A program made the position numbers and the translations under genes. The notes under the pieces are model-generated. The model did no database searches and was not told where the DNA came from. It saw only the letters and a program-made list of their open reading frames with translations. From Lachnospiraceae bacterium AD3010 (GTDB taxonomy: Bacteria > Bacillota > Clostridia > Lachnospirales > Lachnospiraceae), in contig KK211387.1 of the NCBI GenBank assembly GCA_000622025.1, positions 1 through 64,000 of the forward strand: a stretch of DNA of 64,000 nt. Direction: 5' to 3'. This document shows positions 1 to 7,302 of the stretch, one piece after another (positions within the stretch are counted from its first letter, which is position 1; each line of letters begins with the position of its first letter).

Positions 1-1
1 T

Positions 2-148
2 GCTATTGGTTATAATACCCCGGATGAATACTACAGGAAATATAAGGCCGGGGAACTTGAGAAAAAAGACACATTTTCCAAGCGTATTTTGACAGAGGAA
101 CCGAAATTCGTCCAAAAGAAGCGGGAGAAAAAGCAGGAGAACTCATAA
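2..148 (+). CDS. C-terminal end of a DDE-type transposase (partial)
   Basis: An open frame entering from the left edge and ending at TAA 146-148 encodes about 48 residues. It begins with AIGYNTPDEYYRKY, which resembles the C-terminal 'GY.TP.EYY' stretch of IS3-like and other integrase-core transposases, and ends in a very basic tail (KKREKKQENS). The regular TGTCTAC repeats just downstream fit an element end. The catalytic part lies outside the window, so the family is a guess (IS3-like preferred). Confidence 0.5.
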   Translation, partial: AIGYNTPDEYYRKYKAGELEKKDTFSKRILTEEPKFVQKKREKKQENS

Positions 149-167
149 ATGTTGTATTTTAGCGGGT

Positions 168-302
168 GTGTCTACTTTTGAAAAGTTAAAAGAACCAAAA
201 AACGACTCACGTGTCTACTTTTGAAAAGTCTTAAAACAAAAAAATATCACAGGTGTCTACCTGTGTAAAAAATATATCAAAAAAAATATTTTTCGTGTCT
301 AC
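168..302 (+). repeat. four GTGTCTAC repeats spaced 42-43 bp
   Basis: GTGTCTAC starts at 168, 211, 253 and 295, giving spacings of 43, 42 and 42 bp. Copies 1 and 2 extend to GTGTCTACTTTTGAAAAGT, copy 4 to GTGTCTACTTTTC, copy 3 diverges after the core. The spacers are A-rich and not conserved. Lying just after a transposase end, these are best read as repeated transposase-binding sites or nested element ends. They are too few and too poorly conserved to be a CRISPR array. Confidence 0.6.
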
Positions 303-337
303 TTTTCTTGACTGCTACAACTTGACAAGTACATAGT

Positions 338-427
338 CGCAAAACTCTTCGTCAAAGACCGCAAATCTTTTCATCATTTCACCGCAAAACTCTTCGTCAA
401 AAATCCGCAAATCTCTTCACCAAATAT
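338..427 (+). repeat. two tandem 45-bp repeats
   Basis: CGCAAAACTCTTCGTCAAA occurs at 338-356 and again at 383-401. Each copy is followed at the same distance by a GCAAATC(T)CTTCA block. A third partial copy (GCAAAACCC) starts near 429. The repeats occupy the leader of the ATPase gene at 491. Function unknown; they could be operator copies or decayed element sequence. Confidence 0.6.
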
Positions 428-454
428 TGCAAAACCCAGTAAAATACATATAAT
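427..454 (+). promoter_or_regulatory. candidate promoter for the ATPase at 491
   Basis: A perfect TATAAT lies at 449-454 with a weak -35 match TTGCAA at 427-432 and a 16-bp spacer. A Shine-Dalgarno-like GGAGG precedes the ATG at 491. The -35 is poor, so confidence is limited. Confidence 0.4.
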
Positions 455-490
455 AGAGCATAGATATATTAGTGCAATCTGGAGGTAAAG

Positions 491-1774
491 ATGAACTATA
501 TAAAACGTGTCTGTGACACTGAATTACAGGATAAACTGGACGCTTTTGGAGCTGTGCATATCACAGGACCAAAATGGTGCGGTAAAACAACCACAGCCAA
601 GCAGTTTGCCAAAAGCTTTATCGAAATGCAGGATCCGGATATGAGAGCTTCTTATATACATACGGCACAGATTAAGCCATCCAATCTACTTTCCGGCGAG
701 AATCCGAGACTTATCGATGAATGGCAGATAGCACCGAATTTATGGGATGCCGTTAGAGTTTCCGTTGATAAGAGAAACGAATCCGGGCTATATATTCTTA
801 CAGGATCGAATTCTATTGATAAAACAGCAATCATGCACACGGGTACCGGCAGGATAGATACACTCCGGATGTATCCTATGAGTCTTTATGAATCCGGTGA
901 ATCCAACGGGAAAATATCATTATCAGATTTATTCAAAAATAAAGAACTTCCTGATGATTGTATATCTGATTTAACTATTGACGGAATTATTATGGCGGCA
1001 TGTCGTGGCGGATGGCCATCTATTATGAACAAAAAAACTGATAAGGCAAAACTTATGGTTCCTGGCAGTTATTTTGACAGCTTGTGCAAAGATGATATCT
1101 GCAATGTGGATAACGTAAAAAGGGACGAGCAGGGAACACGATTGTTACTCAGATCCTACGCTCGAAATATATCAACATTTGCATCAAATCGAACAATACT
1201 TCGTGAAATTAATGCAAATTTCCCCATGAGTGAAACTACTTTTTATGATTATATTAAGACTCTGCAAAAACTTTATGTGATCAGAGATGTAGAAGCCTGG
1301 TGTCCCCAAATCAGATCGAAAACAGCGATTCAGTCCTCTGATAAAAAGGAATTCGTAGATCCTTCAATTGCTGTTGCTGCTCTTGGAGTTGCCCCTGAGT
1401 ACTTCAATACAGACCTTAAAGCATTTGGATTTATCTTCGAAACCTTATGCATAAGGGATTTACGAGTATACTCTTCATCTATGGGGGGAGTAGTTTCGTA
1501 TTATCATGATAGATATGGGCTGGAAGCAGATGCTGTACTCCACCTAAGAGATGGCAGGTATGCCTTGATAGAAATAAAGCTTGGAAGCAATGAGATTGAA
1601 GAAGGAGCTGCGCATCTTATTGAAATTGAAAGACTATTAGCAGAACACAATGTTAACGAAAAGCAGGCTCCGCTAAGATTGCCTGATTTAAAAATTGTTC
1701 TAACCGGAACACCATTTGGTTATAAACGTGAAGATGGCGTATATGTTATTCCCATCGGATGTTTAAAAAACTAA
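491..1774 (+). CDS. ATP-binding protein, AAA_14/DUF4143 family
   Basis: The 427-residue protein has a Walker A GPKWCGKTT at residues 26-34, a Walker B-like LIDEWQ near 73-79 and a sensor-like ILTGSNS near 101. This is the N-terminal AAA_14 layout, followed by a DUF4143 helical region. The C-terminus carries EADAVLHL...ALIEIKLG, a PD-(D/E)XK-like pattern. Such proteins are abundant in gut and rumen Clostridia and are often proposed to act in toxin-antitoxin or defence settings; the substrate is unknown. It converges on the next gene with only 20 bp between them. GGAGG about 6 nt before the ATG supports this start. A G6 run at 1483-1488 is in frame. Confidence 0.85.
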   Translation: MNYIKRVCDTELQDKLDAFGAVHITGPKWCGKTTTAKQFAKSFIEMQDPDMRASYIHTAQIKPSNLLSGENPRLIDEWQIAPNLWDAVRVSVDKRNESGLYILTGSNSIDKTAIMHTGTGRIDTLRMYPMSLYESGESNGKISLSDLFKNKELPDDCISDLTIDGIIMAACRGGWPSIMNKKTDKAKLMVPGSYFDSLCKDDICNVDNVKRDEQGTRLLLRSYARNISTFASNRTILREINANFPMSETTFYDYIKTLQKLYVIRDVEAWCPQIRSKTAIQSSDKKEFVDPSIAVAALGVAPEYFNTDLKAFGFIFETLCIRDLRVYSSSMGGVVSYYHDRYGLEADAVLHLRDGRYALIEIKLGSNEIEEGAAHLIEIERLLAEHNVNEKQAPLRLPDLKIVLTGTPFGYKREDGVYVIPIGCLKN

Positions 1775-1794
1775 ACACCCTTGAAGAAGATCTG

Positions 1795-3384
1795 TCATAG
1801 TTGATCCGCAACCTCCCATCCGTCCAGCTGACGAGTTTCTGAACTGAAATTAACGCCTATCTTATAAAGTGTTCTTTTATCAGCAGCGTAAGTGTCGGCA
1901 TAATGCATATCCTCTATCTGCCGGAGAGCCTTTTCTGCGCTGTCGTCACGCTTAAACTCAAAAAGATATATGAACTGACGGGTTTCAACCGTACAGTCGA
2001 TTCGGCCAAGGCTGGTATGCTGTTCACAGTATACATACTCGCCAAGAAGAGTGAATGTAAGATAGATCACCGTCTGGAAGTAATGCTCAAATACCGTTTC
2101 AGATGACGTGTAAGTGATACCTGCAAAAAGCGCTATAAACACATTCCTGATACTATCAAGGTCTCCCGATTCAATATATCTTTTTAGTGTAAGTATATCT
2201 TTGCCGGAACCGGCTCCGGCATTGCCCACATATGCGGGGGTAAGGCTTTCTAAAAATCCGTATTTTACTTCTTCATTCGGGAAAGCAAGCGTGAAAGAAT
2301 CATCATCCCTATGATACTCCTTTAATGTCAGATATCCGGTCTGATAAAGCAGTGGGATAATATCCGGATTATCATCCCGGTAATCCTTCAACATCTTCTT
2401 AGTCGCATATAATGTGTCGTCCGTAAATTTCCTTGCATCAAAATTCGTTTTTCTGAGTCTCTCCACAAGGAATGTCGGAGTTCCCGTTTCAAACCAGTAA
2501 TCTCCGAATTCCCGGTCTGAAAATGCGTTTAACAGGCTATAAGGATTGTATACTCCTTTTCCCTTTTGATGAAAATGATAACCGTCATATTTCTCCTTGA
2601 TCCTGGCAAAGCATTCCTTCTCGGAAATATCCTGTTCAGCAGCCATATTTTCTATTTCATATATGAAATCATCCCTCATCTCGTCCTCGGTAATACCGCA
2701 GATCCCTGCATAGTCAGAGGTCATGGAAATATCCCGGAGATTATTTAAGTCACTGAATATACTGACCTTACTGAATTTTGTCACCCCTGTAATAAAGGTG
2801 AATTGAATGCTTTCATCCTCGCTTTTAAGATTGCTGAAAAAACCCTTAAAAACTGCTTTATTATGCTCAAGAAGAGCTTCATTCTCCATCGACTCCAGCA
2901 TAGCTTTGTCATATTCATCGACAAGAATAACGCATCCTCTTCCTGTCTGATTTTTTGCCGCTCTGATTATCCTCTTAAATCTTATGGGAAGAGACTGCTC
3001 TATGCCTGGTTTCAGACCATACTGTTCTTCCCAATTAACAAGGTGCTCTTCCAGTATTCCTTCAAGAGCCATATCCTCCTTATAATTTCCGGTGTTGAAG
3101 TCCAGATAAAAAACCGGATAAGGCTCCCATGCATTTTCATTGTCTTTCTCAAGCTCCTCTATCTTAAGTCCCTTGAAAAGATCCTTTCGTCCTTCCCAGT
3201 AAGCTTTCAAGGTTGAAAGAAGAAGGCTTTTTCCAAACCTTCTGGGGCGGCTTAAAAAATAAGGAACATTCGTATGTACAAGTCTGTAAATATAAGGCGT
3301 CTTGTCTACATATACGTAGTTATTGATTCGTATTTTTTCAAAACTCTGGATTCCAATCGGGAGATTCCTGATAGTCTGTTTCAA
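1795..3384 (-). CDS. AAA-ATPase-like/PD-(D/E)XK nuclease fusion protein
   Basis: This 529-residue protein starts with the typical LPIGIQSFEKIR...YVYVDKTPYI stretch of the PF09820 AAA-ATPase-like family. It has the Walker A variant SRPRRFGKSLL near residues 45-55 and Walker B CVILVDEYDKAM near 150. The C-terminal 100 residues contain GRIDCTVE and FEFKRD, matching the PF08011 (PDDEXK_9) nuclease core. The length is normal, so it is probably intact. The minus-strand start lies in a 259-bp region that also holds a hairpin at 3433-3454. Cellular role unknown; such genes occur in many copies per Lachnospiraceae genome. Other members or remnants here are at 11590 and 59133. Confidence 0.85.
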   Translation of the reverse strand: MKQTIRNLPIGIQSFEKIRINNYVYVDKTPYIYRLVHTNVPYFLSRPRRFGKSLLLSTLKAYWEGRKDLFKGLKIEELEKDNENAWEPYPVFYLDFNTGNYKEDMALEGILEEHLVNWEEQYGLKPGIEQSLPIRFKRIIRAAKNQTGRGCVILVDEYDKAMLESMENEALLEHNKAVFKGFFSNLKSEDESIQFTFITGVTKFSKVSIFSDLNNLRDISMTSDYAGICGITEDEMRDDFIYEIENMAAEQDISEKECFARIKEKYDGYHFHQKGKGVYNPYSLLNAFSDREFGDYWFETGTPTFLVERLRKTNFDARKFTDDTLYATKKMLKDYRDDNPDIIPLLYQTGYLTLKEYHRDDDSFTLAFPNEEVKYGFLESLTPAYVGNAGAGSGKDILTLKRYIESGDLDSIRNVFIALFAGITYTSSETVFEHYFQTVIYLTFTLLGEYVYCEQHTSLGRIDCTVETRQFIYLFEFKRDDSAEKALRQIEDMHYADTYAADKRTLYKIGVNFSSETRQLDGWEVADQL

Positions 3385-3432
3385 TATTCAGTTCCTCCTG
3401 TTTGTTATATCAATATGCAGCACCATAAAGTT

Positions 3433-3454
3433 AAGAACCTTGTAAAGGGTTCTT
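3433..3454. terminator. small hairpin in the divergent intergenic region
   Basis: AAGAACC (3433-3439) pairs with GGTTCTT (3448-3454) around a short A-rich loop, followed on the plus strand by TT. On the minus strand it would sit in the 5' leader of the ATPase that starts at 3384. It could be an attenuator or a weak terminator; no test is possible from sequence alone. Confidence 0.3.
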
Positions 3455-3574
3455 TTATCATCATATTATAACGAATACTTCCCGTATTTGAAAGTGGCGG
3501 AAGATAGCCAATTGATGCGTTTATCCTGGTCATGAGCGTGATCAGGCTTGAAAAAAAGATCGGCAAGCGTTATA

Positions 3575-3615
3575 TTTTATTCAAATTGATATTATTAAAA
3601 ATGATTTGAATAAAA
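3575..3615. promoter_or_regulatory. 12-bp inverted repeat upstream of the DUF234 ATPase
   Basis: TTTTATTCAAAT (3575-3586) is the exact reverse complement of ATTTGAATAAAA (3604-3615), with a 17-nt AT-rich loop. A third half-like copy, CTGAATAAAA, follows at about 3621. The repeat ends 28 bp before the ATG at 3644. Lacking G/C pairs, it suits a protein-binding operator better than an RNA terminator; autoregulation of the downstream gene is an inference. Confidence 0.45.
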
Positions 3616-3643
3616 ATAAGCTGAATAAAAACGAGGGAAGCAG

Positions 3644-5065
3644 ATGTTTGTAGGAAGAGAACGAGAACTGAAGGCCTTAAAAGATGTATATGATAAGAAC
3701 GGTTTCGGAATGACCATTATCTACGGTCGGCGGAGGGTTGGAAAATCTACACTGATCAAAGAATTCATCAAAGGAAAAAAGGTGATATTTTATACTGCTA
3801 CCAAGGTCGGTGCTGAAAGAAATCTCGAATTGTTTTCGAAGCAGGTATTGGATGTGCTTGATCCGGATATGAGCTCAGCATCCTTTTCTTCGTTAGAAAG
3901 CCTGTTTGATATAATAACTAATAAATTACCGGATGATCATAAAACTATCATTGTGATCGACGAGCTTCCCTATTGGGCAGAGAAGGATGGATCTCTTTTG
4001 TCTGTTCTTCAGAAGTATATTGATACACAATGGGGTATCAAAAATATGATGTTAATACTCTGCGGGTCGGCGCTGAGTTTCATGGAGAAAAAGGTGTTAA
4101 GCGAAAAAAGCCCGATATTCGGGCGGCGGGATTCGCAGATAAAACTGGAGGCGTTTAATTATAGAGAGTCGGCTTTGTTTGTTCCGGAATATTCTGCAGA
4201 AGATAAAGCAATCTGTTTTGGAGTTACCGGAGGGGTAGCAAAAAACCTTTCGCTTTTTGATGCGGAAAAGAGTCTTGATGAAAATATTATAAGGCTGTTC
4301 TTTAATGCTGACGGATATTTGTATGATGAAACCAGAAATCTCCTTGTTCAGGAGTTCTCTGATGTGACATTGGTAAACAATATTATCGAGCAGGTGGCTT
4401 CCGGTGAAAATGCATTGAATAATATAGCAACTAAAGTACACGAGAAAGATACTACTGTTTTGTATTCACTTGAGAAACTGATCGATGTTGGACTGGTGGA
4501 GAAGAAGAACTGCATAACAGAGGAGAAGAATAAGAAAAAAACCCAGTATGTATTAAGGGATCACAGTTTTAAGTTCTGGTATCAGTTCATTCCAAGGGCT
4601 GTAAGCGTGATTGAAATGGGACAAGGAGAGATGTATTACAAAAAAGCTGTTAAACCGCTGATACATTCTTATATGGGGAGTGTTTTTGAAGAAATGTGTC
4701 GTCATTACACCTTAGAGAAAGGGATTCAGGGAACATACGGTTCCTTCCTGACACAGACGGGAACCTGGTGGGGGGTGGAACAGATAATAGATGAAGAAGG
4801 AAAAAGATATTCACAATCGGCGGATATCGATGTGGTAGGCATCTCTTCCGTAGACAAGACTGCGGTTATAGGAGAATGTAAGTTTAAGAATGAGAAGATT
4901 GGTAAAGAGATATATGAAACCCTGCTGCGTAGATCAAAGCTGCTTTCCGGAAATTATCATATTATCCGTTTTTTATTATTCTCGCTCGGCGGATTTACAA
5001 AGTGGTTTGATAAAGAGGACATTCAAAATACAATAAAGATCACAGCAGAGGATTTGTATTCATAA
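3644..5065 (+). CDS. ATP-binding protein, ATPase_2/DUF234 family
   Basis: The 473-residue protein opens with FVGRERELKAL and Walker A GRRRVGKST (residues 28-36), then Walker B IIVIDELPYW near 104. This is the archaeal-type ATPase_2 (PF01637) arrangement. A winged-helix-like middle (about 245-320) and a C-terminal DUF234-like region with ADIDVVG and IGECKF follow; the latter reads as a degenerate PD-(D/E)XK core. GAGGGAAG before the ATG is a fair ribosome-binding site. The inverted repeat just upstream may be its operator. Role unknown, possibly a mobile or defence-associated STAND-like ATPase. An in-frame G6 run lies at 4770-4775. Confidence 0.85.
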   Translation: MFVGRERELKALKDVYDKNGFGMTIIYGRRRVGKSTLIKEFIKGKKVIFYTATKVGAERNLELFSKQVLDVLDPDMSSASFSSLESLFDIITNKLPDDHKTIIVIDELPYWAEKDGSLLSVLQKYIDTQWGIKNMMLILCGSALSFMEKKVLSEKSPIFGRRDSQIKLEAFNYRESALFVPEYSAEDKAICFGVTGGVAKNLSLFDAEKSLDENIIRLFFNADGYLYDETRNLLVQEFSDVTLVNNIIEQVASGENALNNIATKVHEKDTTVLYSLEKLIDVGLVEKKNCITEEKNKKKTQYVLRDHSFKFWYQFIPRAVSVIEMGQGEMYYKKAVKPLIHSYMGSVFEEMCRHYTLEKGIQGTYGSFLTQTGTWWGVEQIIDEEGKRYSQSADIDVVGISSVDKTAVIGECKFKNEKIGKEIYETLLRRSKLLSGNYHIIRFLLFSLGGFTKWFDKEDIQNTIKITAEDLYS

Positions 5066-5095
5066 AAGTTTCCTGTATAGCAGAGACTGCTGGCT

Positions 5096-6562
5096 ATGAC
5101 CGGTAACAAAAAATACAGCATGAATAATCAGCCATCACTGAAAATAAACTTCGGGATGAATGCGCTTCTAACCGTATCATCCATTATCTTTCCCATAATA
5201 ACCTTTCCCTACATATCCAGGGTGCTGCAGCCGGATGGGATGGGAAGGGTTTCTTTTGCCCTGTCAATCGTTTCCTACTTTACAATGATCTCACAGCTCG
5301 GGATCCCTACCTATGGGATAAGGGCTGTAGCGAGAGTAAGGGACAACAGGGAAGAGCTGACAAGGGTCACCCATGAGCTCCTGTTTATCAACCTCATAAT
5401 GAGCCTTATCTCATATGGTGTGCTCTTTATACTGTTATTCACGGTGCCGAGGCTTTCTGAGGACAGGCTGCTTATTCTGGTGGTCAGTGCATCCATAATC
5501 CTCGATGCCATCGGAACGGAGTGGCTCTACAAGGGGCTGGAGCAGTATACCTATATCACGGTCAGATCCATTACCTTCAAGATTATATCCGTAATTGCAA
5601 TGTTCCTTCTGGTGCATGAAAAAGGTGATTACGTGATATACGGCGCCATATCGGTCTTTGCGGCTTCCGCAGCAAATATTATCAATCTCATAAATATCGG
5701 AAAGCATGTGGATATCCGCTCTGTGGGTTCCTATGACATAAAGAAGCACCTGAAGAGCGTTCTGGTCTTCTTTGCCATGACTTGCGCAACCACGGTGTAT
5801 CTCAACCTGGATACGGTGATGCTGGGGTTTATGACAGACAATGAAGAGGTGGGATATTACCACGCATCAGTCCGTATCAAGTCTGTGCTTACCGCAATGA
5901 TCACATCCCTAGGAGCCGTGCTTCTGCCAAGGATCTCATACTACATAGAACAGGGAGAAAACCAAAGATTCCGGGAGGTTTGTATGAAGGCCTTCCGTTT
6001 TGTGGTATTTGCAGCGGTTCCGACGGTGGTCTATTTTATGATCTTTGCAAAGGAAACGGTACTCCTTATTTCCGGCGGAGACTATGTGGGATCCATACTT
6101 CCTATGAGGATAATAATGCCGACAGTACTTTTTATCGGGCTTAGCAATATAATCGGAATACAGATCTTTATCCCCTTTGGGGAGGAAAAACAGGTGCTTC
6201 GGTCGGAGGTTGCCGGGGCTATTGTGGATGTCATAATTAATCTCTTGCTGATCCCGCACTTTAAATCTGCCGGAGCGGCAGCGGGAACCCTTGTCGCGGA
6301 AGCCGTGGTACTCATTGTCCAGGCATTTATCTTCAGAAAGATGGTAAGGACAGGAAAATACGAAGCTATGAGTTTTCCGGGTTTCTTTAGGGAGCTTGAT
6401 CTTTTCCGGGTCACAGCCGCTGTAATAATAGCAACAGCCGCATCGGTCTGGGTGAAGCTGTTCGGATTTGGGAATTTTTTTACTCTTGCGGTCTCAGCAT
6501 CGCTCTTTTTCGGGGTTTATGCGGGGGTGTATGTGCTTAGCGGAGGAAAGATCCTTCGCTGA
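5096..6562 (+). CDS. Wzx-type polysaccharide flippase
   Basis: A 488-residue polytopic membrane protein with about 12-14 hydrophobic segments and the opening INFGMNALLTVSSIIFPIITFPYISRVLQPDGMG, characteristic of the MATE/PST superfamily flippases (PF01943 with C-terminal PF14667). It would move undecaprenyl-diphosphate-linked repeat units across the membrane. It opens the surface-polysaccharide section. No strong ribosome-binding site precedes the ATG. The last codons and the TGA (GGAAAGATCCTTCGCTGA) lie within a REP-like palindrome, so the natural C-terminus may have been replaced by repeat insertion. A second Wzx is at 33651. Confidence 0.9.
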   Translation: MTGNKKYSMNNQPSLKINFGMNALLTVSSIIFPIITFPYISRVLQPDGMGRVSFALSIVSYFTMISQLGIPTYGIRAVARVRDNREELTRVTHELLFINLIMSLISYGVLFILLFTVPRLSEDRLLILVVSASIILDAIGTEWLYKGLEQYTYITVRSITFKIISVIAMFLLVHEKGDYVIYGAISVFAASAANIINLINIGKHVDIRSVGSYDIKKHLKSVLVFFAMTCATTVYLNLDTVMLGFMTDNEEVGYYHASVRIKSVLTAMITSLGAVLLPRISYYIEQGENQRFREVCMKAFRFVVFAAVPTVVYFMIFAKETVLLISGGDYVGSILPMRIIMPTVLFIGLSNIIGIQIFIPFGEEKQVLRSEVAGAIVDVIINLLLIPHFKSAGAAAGTLVAEAVVLIVQAFIFRKMVRTGKYEAMSFPGFFRELDLFRVTAAVIIATAASVWVKLFGFGNFFTLAVSASLFFGVYAGVYVLSGGKILR

Positions 6563-6755
6563 CGCGACAGCACATCCTGCGGCCCCCCACTCGCGCATAG
6601 CGCTCGTATACGGGGGCGTAAAACGTCCACTGGACGTTTTACAATTCTGAGGGCGAAGCCCGAAGAATCTTACCTGCGGAGAAAAGATCCTTCGCTGACG
6701 CTCAGGATGACAGGGGGCATTGTCATTCTGAGGGCGAAGCCCGAAGAATCTTAAA
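6547..6755. repeat. cluster of REP-like palindromes
   Basis: Several copies of a short palindromic unit occur: GATCCTTCGCTGACG (about 6551 and 6688), TCTGAGGGCGAAGCCCGAAG (about 6646 and 6726) and a CGTAAAACGTCC/GGACGTTTTAC hairpin near 6620-6645. The same unit, in either orientation, recurs at 9908-9973 and 11474-11538. These fill the gap between the flippase and loaP. They resemble the widespread REP family whose translations read ILSEAKDL. Confidence 0.7.
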
Positions 6756-6790
6756 GTGACATAATCTGCGACATATGATATCATAAACAA

Positions 6791-7297
6791 ATGCATTTAT
6801 ATGTACTTCAAACGCTTGCCGGGGACGAACAGAAGCTTCTAAACAGATGCGGGATAGACGTATGCAGGGATGATGAGGAAGCCTTTGTTCCGACGGTGGA
6901 GAGGACGAAGAGATACAGAAAGACAGAAAAGATCATAAGGACCGCCATGTTTCCCGGGTATGTGTTTTTCAGGACCGGTGATCCGGTAGGTCTTTTTTTC
7001 AGATTGAAAACGGTTCCTCTTTTATCGAAGCTGCTAAGGGTGAATGAAGAGTTCCTCCATGTAACAGAGGATGAGGATGAGGTTATCAGCAGCCTGGGAG
7101 GAAAGGATCATAATGCAGAAGGATCTGTTGGGATCATAGAAGGAGGCAGGCTTACTATACTTCAGGGACCGCTTAAGGATTTCACCGGAGACATAGTACA
7201 TATAGACCGGCATAAAAAAACAGCTACCATAGCTCTTTACTTTCTGGGGGAGAGGCGTACAATCACTCTGGGCCTGGAAGTGACTAAGAAGACATAA
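6791..7297 (+). CDS. loaP: LoaP-type NusG paralogue, transcription antiterminator
   Basis: The 168-residue protein has a NusG N-terminal domain (YVLQTLAGDEQKL...AFVPTVERTKRY...MFPGYVFFR), with the hallmark FPGYVF at about residues 55-60. A KOW domain (ILQGPLKDFTGDIVHIDRHKKTATIAL) lies at the C-terminus. Specialised NusG paralogues of this size at the head of polysaccharide or polyketide operons in Bacillota are LoaP proteins, which suppress termination over long operons. Its place before a locus of more than 35 kb fits that role. The next gene begins 5 bp downstream. The upstream leader is full of REP hairpins, so attenuation there is possible. Housekeeping NusG is less likely because secE/rplK neighbours are absent. 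Confidence 0.85.
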   Translation: MHLYVLQTLAGDEQKLLNRCGIDVCRDDEEAFVPTVERTKRYRKTEKIIRTAMFPGYVFFRTGDPVGLFFRLKTVPLLSKLLRVNEEFLHVTEDEDEVISSLGGKDHNAEGSVGIIEGGRLTILQGPLKDFTGDIVHIDRHKKTATIALYFLGERRTITLGLEVTKKT

Positions 7298-7302
7298 ACA
7301 CT

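Noticed and set aside
168-427. Possible CRISPR array from the regularly spaced repeats
   Set aside because: Only four copies with a core of about 8-19 bp, a diverged third copy, A-rich spacers, and no cas genes nearby.
6791-7297. Housekeeping NusG
   Set aside because: No secE, rplK or rplA neighbours; location at the head of a glycan locus fits the LoaP paralogue.
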